From the NCBI GenBank assembly GCA_001873995.1, contig MNVR01000010.1, forward strand, positions 11,749-61,989: a DNA stretch of 50,241 nt. The letters run 5' to 3'. A program made the translations under genes and the position numbers. This document shows, piece after piece, positions 23,914 to 31,213 of the stretch (within the stretch, counting starts at the first letter, position 1; every line of letters begins with the position of its first letter). A model generated the notes under the pieces. It saw only the letters and a program-made list of their open reading frames with translations. It was not told the origin of the DNA and searched no databases. Source of the DNA: Candidatus Phelpsiimicrobium noxiivivens (lineage in GTDB: Bacteria; Omnitrophota; Gorgyraeia; Velamenicoccales; Velamenicoccaceae).

Positions 23914-26696
23914 TGGCAGGTATTCTAAAATTTCAGTTAGACTATATCTATTTTTTTTACGGCGCCTCTTTTATTTTTCTTGGAGCCGTTTGCTTTTCTA
24001 TTCTTAAGCGGGGCGCGGTAAAAGGGTCTATTTCATGGTTTTGGCTTGCGCTGTTCGGGTTCATCCATGGTATCAATGAGTGGATAGAAGTCATTGTTAT
24101 AGCTTTAGGCGATGCGCTTTGGATCAAGGTGCTGCGCCTGGCCATTTTGATCCTTTCCTATATTTGCCTTATAGAATTTGGCCGCAGAAATACTTTTTTA
24201 GGGCGCGATAAAAAAGTCAGCCCATTGTTCTATATTTTTCCTGTCATATTATCTTCTTTGGGTTTTTGGTTCGGTTTAGAAGGTTTTAGCGCTTCGGTAA
24301 GATATGGGTTTGGATTTACAAGCGTTTTTTACGCGTCTTTGGTTTTGTTAAGCCACGCGAGAGCGCCTGATCCGCCCCTTCCATTTTCTTCGCGTATTTT
24401 TTTAAGATGCGCTGGAGGTGCTATGTTTTTGTATGCTTTTGCTACTGGTTTGATCGTCGCGCCCGCTCATTTTTTTCCGGCAAACATAGTAAATACCGAT
24501 ACTTTTTTGCGTCTGGCGCATTTTCCTGTTCAGCTGTTAAGGGGCGCGCTTTCTATTGTGATAGCGGTGTCCGTAGTGTTTTTTGCCTTAAAGCAGAGCG
24601 CGCAATCTTTTGTCAAAGAGGATAACCGTGAGTTACGGCACGTTAAAGTTTTCTTTATGTTTTATTGCGCGTGTATCTTACTCTTCTTTTGTTTGGGATG
24701 GCGCGTGGTGGATTATTCCGGCAGGCGCGTAGAGCAAGATGAAGATACCGCGCGTCACTTAAAAACAAAAATTTTTGCCCAATTTATTTATATGTCGGCC
24801 AATAAATTAGGGGCTATCAGCGCTCTGGCCGGTTCTCCCGATATTGTTAATATCTTTTCTCAAAAGAGTTTAAGCAGCGCTGATATCTCTATAGTAAACG
24901 AGCGCTTAGACCGTTACAGGGCAGGTATTGGCGCGGATGTCTGTTATCTTATGGACAATAGCGGCCTGACGTTAGCTTCTTCTAATAGAGATACACCAAA
25001 GAGTTTTGTCGGCAAGAATTATGCCTTTAGGCCATATTTTAAGGAGGCTATGAATGGAAATAAAGGGGTGTATCTTGCCCGCGGCGTTACTTCCAACGAG
25101 CGCGGTATATATGTCTCTTATCCTGTTTTCGGCAGCGTAAGAAAAGCAGGAGATCCTCCCGCGGGCGTGATCGTAGCTAAGGGGTCGTTAGATTCGCTGG
25201 GAAAATACTTTAAAACGTATCAGTACATCTTCTTTGTAAGCCCCGAAGGCGTTATTTTTGTTTCAAGCCGTCCGGAATGGGTATTTCGCAGCATAACGAA
25301 CTTGACGCCTGGTCAAAAAGAGGTGTTAAGGATCTCCAGGCAGTTCGGCGATGGGCCGTGGGACAATATTGGTTTTGAGGATATGAATAAGGCCTCAGGC
25401 ACTGTATTGTTTTATAATAAGTTGTTTCGTTTTGCTGATGAAGGTGTTGATGGCCTTGCTGGTTGGAAAATAGTTTTTGTAGATGATAAGTCAAGCGTAG
25501 CTCTTACGCGTTTGATGTTTATATCTATTTTCTCTATATTTTTCTTGTTGGTTTCTGTTGTTTCGTTGTTTTTCTTTAAGATCTCACTTGATTCAATTCA
25601 GATATCAGCTTCTGAAGCTCTCTATGCGGCATTAGTGGATGGTTCGCCTGACAGTATTGAGCTTTATAATAAGGAAGGTATATGTATCTATATAAATAAA
25701 CATGGGCTAGATATGATGTCCTGGAAAAAAGAAGATGCGATGGGAAATACATTTGAGGAATCTTGGCCCCAACCTTATAAAGAAACAGCAGGGAATGCCG
25801 TAAAAGACGTTTTGGCAGGTATGCCTCGCGTTTTTGAAGCTAATATGCCGCGTTCTGACGGATCAAATGTAATAAAATACGTGACCCTGGTGCCCATTTT
25901 TGACTTGCGCGGCAAGGTCAAATATTTTGGCTGTATAGCCAGGGACGTTACTGATGACTGCAGGACGCGCGAACGTTTGGTTCAATCATCAAAAATGGCT
26001 ACTGTGGGGTCTTTAGCTACCGGCGTTTCCCATGAGTTCAACAACGTATTGGAGATCATTTTAGGTAACTCGGAGCTGGCCTTCGCGTCCGGCGACCCTG
26101 TAACAATGAAAAACACGCTTGAGATCATCATAGACTCTGCCAGGAGGGCAGCGTGGATCGTTAAGACCATGCTTGATTTTTCAGGTAGATCATATGATAA
26201 AAGAGATCGCGTGGATATCGCGGAGATTATAAAACAAAACCTCGTTCTTTTGGACAAGGTTTTTGAAACGAATAATATTACGTTAGAAACGCATTTTAAA
26301 GACGTGCCGCGTGTTTACTGCAATCCTGGCCAGCTGTCGCAGGTTTTTGTTAATATTATGATGAACGCGCGCGACGCGATGAGGGGGCTGCCGATAAAAA
26401 CGCTGGCTATCACTCTTGATCATGACGTTGATAGATCGGAAGTTATTATTTGTTTTAAGGATACGGGCGCGGGCATTAAAGAGGAGTTAAAGTCCAAGAT
26501 ATTCGGGCCTTTTGTTACGACAAAAGGTATCTTAGGCGGCGGAGACGATAAACAACCCGGCGTAGGTTTGGGCCTGTTCGTGGCTTATGGCATTGTCAAA
26601 CAGCATAACGGCAATATTACTGTTGAGTCTGAAGAGGGCAAGGGAGCTAAATTCTGTATCACTCTGCCGACATTTGCTGAGGAAAACACGGCTTAA
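23910..26696 (+). CDS. Large membrane sensor histidine kinase (multi-TM, Cache-like, PAS, HisKA-HATPase)
   Basis: 928 residues. Eight or so hydrophobic segments fill residues 5-260. A periplasmic domain of ~250 residues (about 270-525) resembles a Cache sensor (YLMDNSGLTLASSNRDTPKS, VGKNYAFRPYFKEAMNG). A final membrane segment lies near 535-555, then a PAS domain (~565-690, DSIELYNKEGICIYINKHG). The HisKA motif ATGVSHEFNNVLEIILGN gives the phospho-His. The ATPase has N-box VNIMMNARDAM, G1 DTGAGI and G2 GVGLGLFVAYGIV. No response regulator is adjacent. Its ATGA overlap with gspM is unusual and suggests that the secretion operon carries its own sensor. The ligand is unknown. Confidence 0.88.
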   Translation: MMAGILKFQLDYIYFFYGASFIFLGAVCFSILKRGAVKGSISWFWLALFGFIHGINEWIEVIVIALGDALWIKVLRLAILILSYICLIEFGRRNTFLGRDKKVSPLFYIFPVILSSLGFWFGLEGFSASVRYGFGFTSVFYASLVLLSHARAPDPPLPFSSRIFLRCAGGAMFLYAFATGLIVAPAHFFPANIVNTDTFLRLAHFPVQLLRGALSIVIAVSVVFFALKQSAQSFVKEDNRELRHVKVFFMFYCACILLFFCLGWRVVDYSGRRVEQDEDTARHLKTKIFAQFIYMSANKLGAISALAGSPDIVNIFSQKSLSSADISIVNERLDRYRAGIGADVCYLMDNSGLTLASSNRDTPKSFVGKNYAFRPYFKEAMNGNKGVYLARGVTSNERGIYVSYPVFGSVRKAGDPPAGVIVAKGSLDSLGKYFKTYQYIFFVSPEGVIFVSSRPEWVFRSITNLTPGQKEVLRISRQFGDGPWDNIGFEDMNKASGTVLFYNKLFRFADEGVDGLAGWKIVFVDDKSSVALTRLMFISIFSIFFLLVSVVSLFFFKISLDSIQISASEALYAALVDGSPDSIELYNKEGICIYINKHGLDMMSWKKEDAMGNTFEESWPQPYKETAGNAVKDVLAGMPRVFEANMPRSDGSNVIKYVTLVPIFDLRGKVKYFGCIARDVTDDCRTRERLVQSSKMATVGSLATGVSHEFNNVLEIILGNSELAFASGDPVTMKNTLEIIIDSARRAAWIVKTMLDFSGRSYDKRDRVDIAEIIKQNLVLLDKVFETNNITLETHFKDVPRVYCNPGQLSQVFVNIMMNARDAMRGLPIKTLAITLDHDVDRSEVIICFKDTGAGIKEELKSKIFGPFVTTKGILGGGDDKQPGVGLGLFVAYGIVKQHNGNITVESEEGKGAKFCITLPTFAEENTA

Positions 26697-26698
26697 AA

Positions 26699-26791
26699 GT
26701 TATCCCTAGCGAAACTGCTTGTAAATTTTCACACTAGCTCCTTGTGCAAAAATTTACTACGCTCGCTTCGGGATTGATTTTGTTAGGTAAC
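26699..26791 (+). promoter_or_regulatory. Structured leader element upstream of sod (copy A)
   Basis: Three nested stems can be drawn. P1 is GTTA 26699-26702 with TAAC 26788-26791 plus CCTA 26705-26708 with TAGG 26784-26787. P2 is AGCGA 26708-26712 with TCGCT 26763-26767 (one base shared with P1). P3 is GTAAATTTT 26721-26729 with AAAATTTAC 26749-26757, extended by CACA/TGTG. The strand after P2 reads TTCGGGATTGATTTTG, almost the same as in the pstS leader. The ribosome site AAGGAG follows. A repeat or cis-regulatory RNA is possible. Confidence 0.5.
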
Positions 26792-26825
26792 AGTACTTAC
26801 AGTATTCAAAATTAAGGAGATCACC

Positions 26826-27398
26826 ATGTCTATAAAACTACCGGGATTACCATACGCGAAAGATGCTTTATTACCGCACATAAGCGCCAAGACCATGGAT
26901 TTCCACTATGGTAAGCATCATGCCGCTTATGTTGAAAAATTGAACAGTTTAATAGTCGGGACGGCGCTCGTAGAAGAGACGCTTGAGGGCATTATTAAAA
27001 AAACAGCCAACGATGTTTCAAAGGCAGCGATATTTAATAATGCGGCACAGGCATGGAACCACGCTTTTTATTGGCAGTCCATGAAGCCCAATGGCGGCGG
27101 CCTGCCCATAGGCGCTATAGCTCAAAAGATAAATACCGCGTTTGGTGGTTATGATAAGTTTGCGGCAGAGTTTAAGAACGCGGGCTTGAGCCAGTTCGGC
27201 AGCGGATGGGTTTGGTTAGTCGTCAAAGATGGTAAATTGGAGATAGTAAAGACAGCTAACGCGGATACACCTATAGCGCATGGGTTGTCCCCGATCCTGA
27301 CCGTTGATGTCTGGGAACACGCTTACTACCTTGATTACCAGAACCGAAGAGGAGATTATTTGGATGCCTTTATCAAGTATCTTATCAATTGGGGTTAG
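26826..27398 (+). CDS. sodB: Iron/manganese superoxide dismutase
   Basis: 190 residues, no signal peptide, so cytoplasmic. The four metal ligands are visible: H27 in DFHYGKHHAAY, H79 in AQAWNHAFYW, and D161 and H165 in DVWEHAYYLDYQNRR. Gln75 in NNAAQAWNH is the position that typically marks the iron-type enzyme, so the sodB name is favoured, although metal use cannot be proven. It converts superoxide to peroxide and oxygen. AAGGAG lies seven to eight bases before the ATG. It follows a structured leader and is separated from mscL by a palindromic tandem repeat. It indicates at least occasional oxygen exposure. Confidence 0.95.
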   Translation: MSIKLPGLPYAKDALLPHISAKTMDFHYGKHHAAYVEKLNSLIVGTALVEETLEGIIKKTANDVSKAAIFNNAAQAWNHAFYWQSMKPNGGGLPIGAIAQKINTAFGGYDKFAAEFKNAGLSQFGSGWVWLVVKDGKLEIVKTANADTPIAHGLSPILTVDVWEHAYYLDYQNRRGDYLDAFIKYLINWG

Positions 27399-27404
27399 GC
27401 GGCT

Positions 27405-27455
27405 GGAAACTGTTTCCAAGCCAATCGGGAAACTGTTTCCAAGCCAATCGGGAAA
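27405..27455 (+). repeat. Tandem 23-bp repeat containing the palindrome GGAAACTGTTTCC
   Basis: Two exact copies of a 23-base unit (27405-27427 and 27428-27450) are followed by a partial third (GGAAA, 27451-27455). Each unit starts with the perfect 13-base palindrome GGAAACTGTTTCC and then has AAGCCAATCG. The array lies seven bases after the sod stop and ends just before the mscL ribosome site (GTGGGG). This looks like a pair of operator sites spaced about two helical turns apart, or a transcript hairpin pair. Confidence 0.75.
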
Positions 27456-27467
27456 GTGGGGTAAAAA

Positions 27468-27791
27468 ATGTCTGTTATTAAAGAGTTTCAAGAGTTCGCG
27501 GTCAAGGGTGATGCAGTAGATATGGCCGTAGGCATCATAATCGGCGCTTCTTTTGGAAAAATAGTTACTTCTTTGGTAAGCGATGTGATCATGCCGCCTA
27601 TAGGATTATTGTTGGGCGGCGTTGATTTCAAAAATCTTAAAATTATCCTTAAGAGCGCGGCCGTTGATACTCCGGCAGTGACATTAAATTATGGGCAGTT
27701 CATCAGTACAACAATTGATTTTTTGATCGTAGCATTTTCTATTTTTTTAGTCGTAAAGGGCATTAATGGCCTGAAAAAGAAACAAGCTTAG
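27468..27791 (+). CDS. mscL: Large-conductance mechanosensitive channel
   Basis: 107 residues, slightly shorter than the ~136 of E. coli MscL. The N-terminal amphipathic helix and TM1 are well conserved ([40 protein letters not shown]). A short periplasmic loop precedes TM2 ([20 protein letters not shown]). The C-terminal cytoplasmic helix bundle is reduced to LKKKQA. A homopentamer in the inner membrane releases solutes on hypo-osmotic shock. It lies directly between sod and phoB, one base from the phoB start, so it may share a transcript with phoBR. Confidence 0.95.
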   Translation: MSVIKEFQEFAVKGDAVDMAVGIIIGASFGKIVTSLVSDVIMPPIGLLLGGVDFKNLKIILKSAAVDTPAVTLNYGQFISTTIDFLIVAFSIFLVVKGINGLKKKQA

Positions 27792-27792
27792 C

Positions 27793-28494
27793 GTGAAAGA
27801 GAAAATATTAATTGTAGAGGACGAAAAAGATATAGTCAAAATGCTTAACTATAACCTGAAAAAAGAAGGTTTTAGGACTCTTTCTGCAAATGACGGGGAA
27901 GATGCTTTGAGCCTGGCGAACAGAGAATGTCCCGGCCTTGTTATTTTAGACCTGATGCTGCCAGGCATGGACGGCTTAGAGGTTTGCAAGGCGCTCAAGA
28001 AAGAGAGCAAAACCGCGTCTATCCCTATAATCATGCTTACGGCCAAAAGTCAGGAATCAGATAAGGTGATAGGCCTTGAATTGGGAGCTGATGATTATGT
28101 GACGAAGCCGTTTAGCCCCCGGGAACTAATAGCAAGAGTAAAGGCTGTGTTACGCCGTATTAAAGAAAAAGATAAGTTACCCGAGGTGCTTAAGATCGGC
28201 GAGCTGACAATAGACCTTTCTAAGATAGCCGTATATGTTAAAAATAAAGCTATAGAACTTACTGCAAAAGAGTTTGAGCTTTTAAAGACTCTGATAAAGG
28301 CAAAGGGCAGGGTCTTGTCTCGCGATCACCTTCTTGATAATATTTGGGGTTTTGATAAGGCGATGGAGATACAGACCCGCACCGTGGACGTGCACATCAG
28401 GACATTGCGTAAAAAGCTAAACAGCGAATCAAAGCGTATTGTTACCGTGAAAAATTATGGGTATAGGTTTGAGTATGAAGATCAGGAGCTTTAA
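27793..28494 (+). CDS. phoB: Phosphate-regulon response regulator PhoB/PhoP
   Basis: 233 residues from a GTG start. The receiver domain has the acidic pair ED (9-10), phospho-acceptor D53 in ILDLMLPGMDG, T83 and K105 in VTKPFSPREL. A linker of ~20 residues leads to an OmpR/PhoB-type winged helix (LTAKEFELLKTLIKAKGRVL, RTVDVHIRTLRKKL, NYGYRFE). The gene overlaps phoR by 20 bases and precedes the pst genes, which supports the phosphate assignment over other OmpR-family members. It probably binds the TTTACA-type direct repeats seen at 30247 and 31020. Confidence 0.92.
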   Translation: MKEKILIVEDEKDIVKMLNYNLKKEGFRTLSANDGEDALSLANRECPGLVILDLMLPGMDGLEVCKALKKESKTASIPIIMLTAKSQESDKVIGLELGADDYVTKPFSPRELIARVKAVLRRIKEKDKLPEVLKIGELTIDLSKIAVYVKNKAIELTAKEFELLKTLIKAKGRVLSRDHLLDNIWGFDKAMEIQTRTVDVHIRTLRKKLNSESKRIVTVKNYGYRFEYEDQEL

Positions 28495-30244
28495 ACTAAA
28501 GCTGATCTTTTCTTATGTCTTTGTAATCCTCATATCCTTCGGGTTTATTGCTTTTTTCCTTGATAAAAAACTGGAAGAAAATTCTTTCCGCGATATTCAG
28601 TCTTCTCTTATTATTCAGGCAAAATTAATCGAAGATCAGATCCCAATTGAAAGCCTTAAGCGTGGAGACGTCACATCTTTGGAGGCATTGGTCAATGTTT
28701 TCTCGCCTAAGACAAGATGCCGCATTACTATTATAAATACGCTGGGGAAGGTCTTGGCAGATTCAGAGAGAGCCCAGGAAGATGTCCTGCTAATGGTAAA
28801 CCACCTAAACCGGCCGGAAGTAAGGGCAGCTTTAAACGGAAGTATTGGTAGCGATACCCGTTATTCGCCCACCCTTAAGATAGATATGCTTTATGTTTCC
28901 TTACCCTTGAGAGACAATGGTACCATTGTCGGAGTTCTAAGGTTGGCCCTTCCCCTTGAAAGCGCGCAAAAAACGTTATTTGCTATCAGAAAAATAGTCT
29001 TTCTGGGCCTGCTTTTGGCTTTAGTATCAGCATTTGCTTTAGGTTCACTTGTGGCAAGCCGTACGATTAGTTCTGTCAACAGGATGATCCAAATATCCCG
29101 TAAGTTTTCAGAAGGTGATTTTAGCCGTAGGATAATACAGCCTTCCAGTGATGAAATTGGAGAACTTGCCGCGACATTGAACAAGATGGCCCAGGACATA
29201 GAAAATAAGATAAGATTGATCAAAACTCAGAACCAAAAACTGTCAGCCATATTTAACAGTATGATAGAAGGAGTTATTGTCGTAGAAAAGGGAGGCCGCA
29301 TTGTTTCTATTAATTCAACGGTTGAAAAGATTTTTGGTGTTTTAAACAGAGATATAGAGGGTAGGATATTTCTTGAGGTAGTACGTAATAACGATATCGC
29401 GGAGGTTATAAACACGATCTTAAAAAACGGTAAGCCCATATCTAAAGAAGTAACTCTTATTTATCCTGTGCGTAGGATATTTGAAGTTAACGCCACACCC
29501 ATATTTGACAATGATGTGATAAACGGATGCCTAGTCGTCATTCATGATATTACTGAGATACGTAAGCTGGAGACTGTACGCAGCGATTTTGTGGCCAATG
29601 TCTCGCATGAGCTCAAAACTCCGCTTACTTCCATAAAAGGTTTTGTGGAGACGCTCCTTGAGGGCGCGATAGACGACAAGAAGAACAACCGTAATTTTCT
29701 TGAGATCATTCAAAGCCATGCCGAGAGGCTTAATAATTTGGTTGATGATCTTCTTTCTTTGGCGTATTTTGAATCAAAAGAAATGTTGCTGCGCAAAAGC
29801 AGTTTTAATCTAAATCAACAACTCCAGGAAGTCTTGGCCGGGTTTAAAACCCGATCAAAAAAAGGTAATATAGATATTAAGAATGGCCTGGGGCCTGGCA
29901 TCAGTGTATTCGCTGATAAAGATAGAATTGAACAGGTATTTACTAATCTTATTGATAACGCCATAAAATTCAACAGAGAGAACGGCACTATAAGGATATA
30001 CGCCCAGGAAGCAGGCGACAAAGTTAAAGTCTACGTGGAGGATTCTGGTATCGGTATACCTGAAAAAGATATTCCCCGCATTTTTGAGCGGTTCTACCGT
30101 GTAGACAAAGCGCGCTCGCGCGAACTCGGCGGCACGGGCCTGGGGCTTTCTATCGTTAAACACATTATAGAACTGCATAACGGCAGCGTAGGTGTTGAGA
30201 GTGCTGAGGGCCTCGGCTCAAAGTTCTGGTTTACTCTTCCATAA
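28475..30244 (+). CDS. phoR: Phosphate-regulon sensor histidine kinase
   Basis: 589 residues from the ATG at 28475, which overlaps phoB. TM1 is near residues 9-29 and a periplasmic domain of ~135 residues follows. TM2 is near 172-192, then HAMP (RTISSVNRMIQISRKFSEGD), PAS (about 255-365, EGVIVVEKGGRIVSINSTVE), HisKA with FVANVSHELKTPLTSIKGF, and an ATPase domain with FTNLIDNAIKF, DSGIGI and GTGLGLSIVKHII. The extracytoplasmic domain is larger than in E. coli PhoR and similar in plan to Bacillus PhoR. It would phosphorylate PhoB when phosphate is scarce, with PhoU and Pst as inputs. Confidence 0.9.
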   Translation: MKIRSFKLKLIFSYVFVILISFGFIAFFLDKKLEENSFRDIQSSLIIQAKLIEDQIPIESLKRGDVTSLEALVNVFSPKTRCRITIINTLGKVLADSERAQEDVLLMVNHLNRPEVRAALNGSIGSDTRYSPTLKIDMLYVSLPLRDNGTIVGVLRLALPLESAQKTLFAIRKIVFLGLLLALVSAFALGSLVASRTISSVNRMIQISRKFSEGDFSRRIIQPSSDEIGELAATLNKMAQDIENKIRLIKTQNQKLSAIFNSMIEGVIVVEKGGRIVSINSTVEKIFGVLNRDIEGRIFLEVVRNNDIAEVINTILKNGKPISKEVTLIYPVRRIFEVNATPIFDNDVINGCLVVIHDITEIRKLETVRSDFVANVSHELKTPLTSIKGFVETLLEGAIDDKKNNRNFLEIIQSHAERLNNLVDDLLSLAYFESKEMLLRKSSFNLNQQLQEVLAGFKTRSKKGNIDIKNGLGPGISVFADKDRIEQVFTNLIDNAIKFNRENGTIRIYAQEAGDKVKVYVEDSGIGIPEKDIPRIFERFYRVDKARSRELGGTGLGLSIVKHIIELHNGSVGVESAEGLGSKFWFTLP

Positions 30245-30246
30245 TA

Positions 30247-30297
30247 TTTACCCGAATTTTACTTACCCTTGAAGTAGATTTAATACGTTCATAGTAT
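30247..30297 (+). promoter_or_regulatory. Pho-box-like 11-bp direct repeats upstream of the DUF2490 gene
   Basis: TTTACCC (30247), TTTACTT (30258), TTGAAGT (30269) and TTAATAC (30280) start at exact 11-base steps. This matches the TTTACAT repeats before pstS and the TT(A/T)ACA-type boxes recognised by PhoP/PhoB proteins. A possible -10 is TAGTAT at 30292-30297 (alternatively TAATAC at 30281). Confidence 0.5.
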
Positions 30298-30301
30298 CCT
30301 T

Positions 30302-30338
30302 CTTTTTAGAAAGATAAAACTAACACAAATCTAAAAAG
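30302..30338 (+). promoter_or_regulatory. Leader hairpin covering the ribosome binding site of the DUF2490 gene
   Basis: CTTTTTAGA (30302-30310) is a perfect complement of TCTAAAAAG (30330-30338), with a 19-base loop. The right arm contains most of the ribosome site AAAAGGA that serves the ATG at 30347, so the stem could limit translation. Confidence 0.5.
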
Positions 30339-30346
30339 GATGGAAG

Positions 30347-31003
30347 ATGAAACAAATAAGCTTAGTATTGTTAGTATCAATGTTTATGTTAGTAACAAAA
30401 GTCTATGCCTATGACGATCATGATCTTCAGGTATGGAATACGGACACAGAGGAATTTAAGGTAAGCAAGGACGCAAAGGCCGTTTTTGAAGAAGAATTCC
30501 GCTGGGGGAACAACGCGGATGATTTCTATTACCATCATTACGACGCGGGTTTCTTTTATAATTTAAAGAAATACCTCAACATTGGAGGCGGTTATCGCCA
30601 TGTCTATGAATTGAAAAAAGGAGAGTCTAAGTTAGAAAACGAACCTTATATAACCGCGACGTTACTTTGGGGCCTTAAAGGATTTAAATTTGAAGACCGC
30701 AGCCGTTTGGAATACCGGCATTTTGATTACCAGAGAGATTCCTGGAGATACCGCAATAAAGTCACATTAAAATTACCATGGAAGTTCACCAAATTGGAGA
30801 TCCAGTCGTACATATCGGATGAGATATTAGTCGGTTTCAGCAAGATAACCGAGCTTAACCAAAACAGGTTTTCTTCAGGGCTTAGCATGAATTTAACAAA
30901 AAATCTGAAAGCAGAGATCTATTATATCCTGCAGAGCGCCAAAAGTTCAGATAAGTGTGTAGATACCAACGTGTTGGGCACAAAGCTGAAAATAGTGTTT
31001 TAA
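30347..31003 (+). CDS. Predicted outer-membrane beta-barrel, DUF2490 family
   Basis: 218 residues with a signal peptide (1-21, ending VYA-YDD). The mature part alternates polar and aromatic residues in strand-like stretches (HHYDAGFFYNLKKYLNIGGG, FEDRSRLEYRHFDYQRDSW, RYRNKVTLKLPWKF), and ends in KLKIVF with a terminal Phe, as outer-membrane barrels do. This layout fits DUF2490. Its place between phoR and pstS, behind its own Pho-box-like repeats, suggests an outer-membrane component of phosphate uptake (inference). The two Tyr/Arg-rich strands could line a pore. No porin family with known selectivity was recognised. Confidence 0.75.
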   Translation: MKQISLVLLVSMFMLVTKVYAYDDHDLQVWNTDTEEFKVSKDAKAVFEEEFRWGNNADDFYYHHYDAGFFYNLKKYLNIGGGYRHVYELKKGESKLENEPYITATLLWGLKGFKFEDRSRLEYRHFDYQRDSWRYRNKVTLKLPWKFTKLEIQSYISDEILVGFSKITELNQNRFSSGLSMNLTKNLKAEIYYILQSAKSSDKCVDTNVLGTKLKIVF

Positions 31004-31019
31004 GCGAGGTTATGGTAAT

Positions 31020-31057
31020 TTTACATAGATTTTACATGGGCTTCATACGGCTATAAT
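31020..31057 (+). promoter_or_regulatory. Pho-box promoter of the pst operon
   Basis: Two exact TTTACAT repeats at 31020-31026 and 31031-31037 (11-base step) are followed by a degenerate third (TTCATAC, 31042) and a perfect -10 TATAAT at 31052-31057. The repeats occupy the -35 region, as in activator-dependent Pho promoters. Transcription would start near 31064, giving a ~150-base leader. Confidence 0.75.
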
Positions 31058-31077
31058 ATAGGTAGAATATACTTTTT

Positions 31078-31187
31078 AGGTAAACAATAAGCGTAGACTC
31101 CTTGCTTAGGCACTTGTGAATTTTAAGCTATTCGCTTATAATTTACTGCGTAAGCTTCGGAGTTGATTTTGCAGTGAAGAGTTACCT
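31078..31187 (+). promoter_or_regulatory. Structured leader element upstream of pstS (copy B)
   Basis: The stems are P1 AGGTAA 31078-31083 with TTACCT 31182-31187, P2 ACTCC 31097-31101 with GGAGT 31159-31163, and P3 31116-31128 with 31134-31146 (13 bp with a mismatch and a G-U, five-base loop). The strand after P2 contains TTCGGAGTTGATTTTG, shared with the sod leader. It lies inside the predicted pstS 5' leader and ends about 15 bases before AAGGAGG. Confidence 0.5.
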
Positions 31188-31213
31188 CAAATATACAAAA
31201 TCAAGGAGGAATT

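Noticed and set aside
26760-26815. Sigma70 promoter for sod at TTGATT with a -10 near 26797-26810
   Set aside because: The spacing and -10 match are poor, and the same TTGATT belongs to the conserved strand of the leader element.
27405-27455. Tandem palindromic units as a CRISPR array
   Set aside because: Units are directly adjacent with no spacers, only two copies exist and no cas genes are present.
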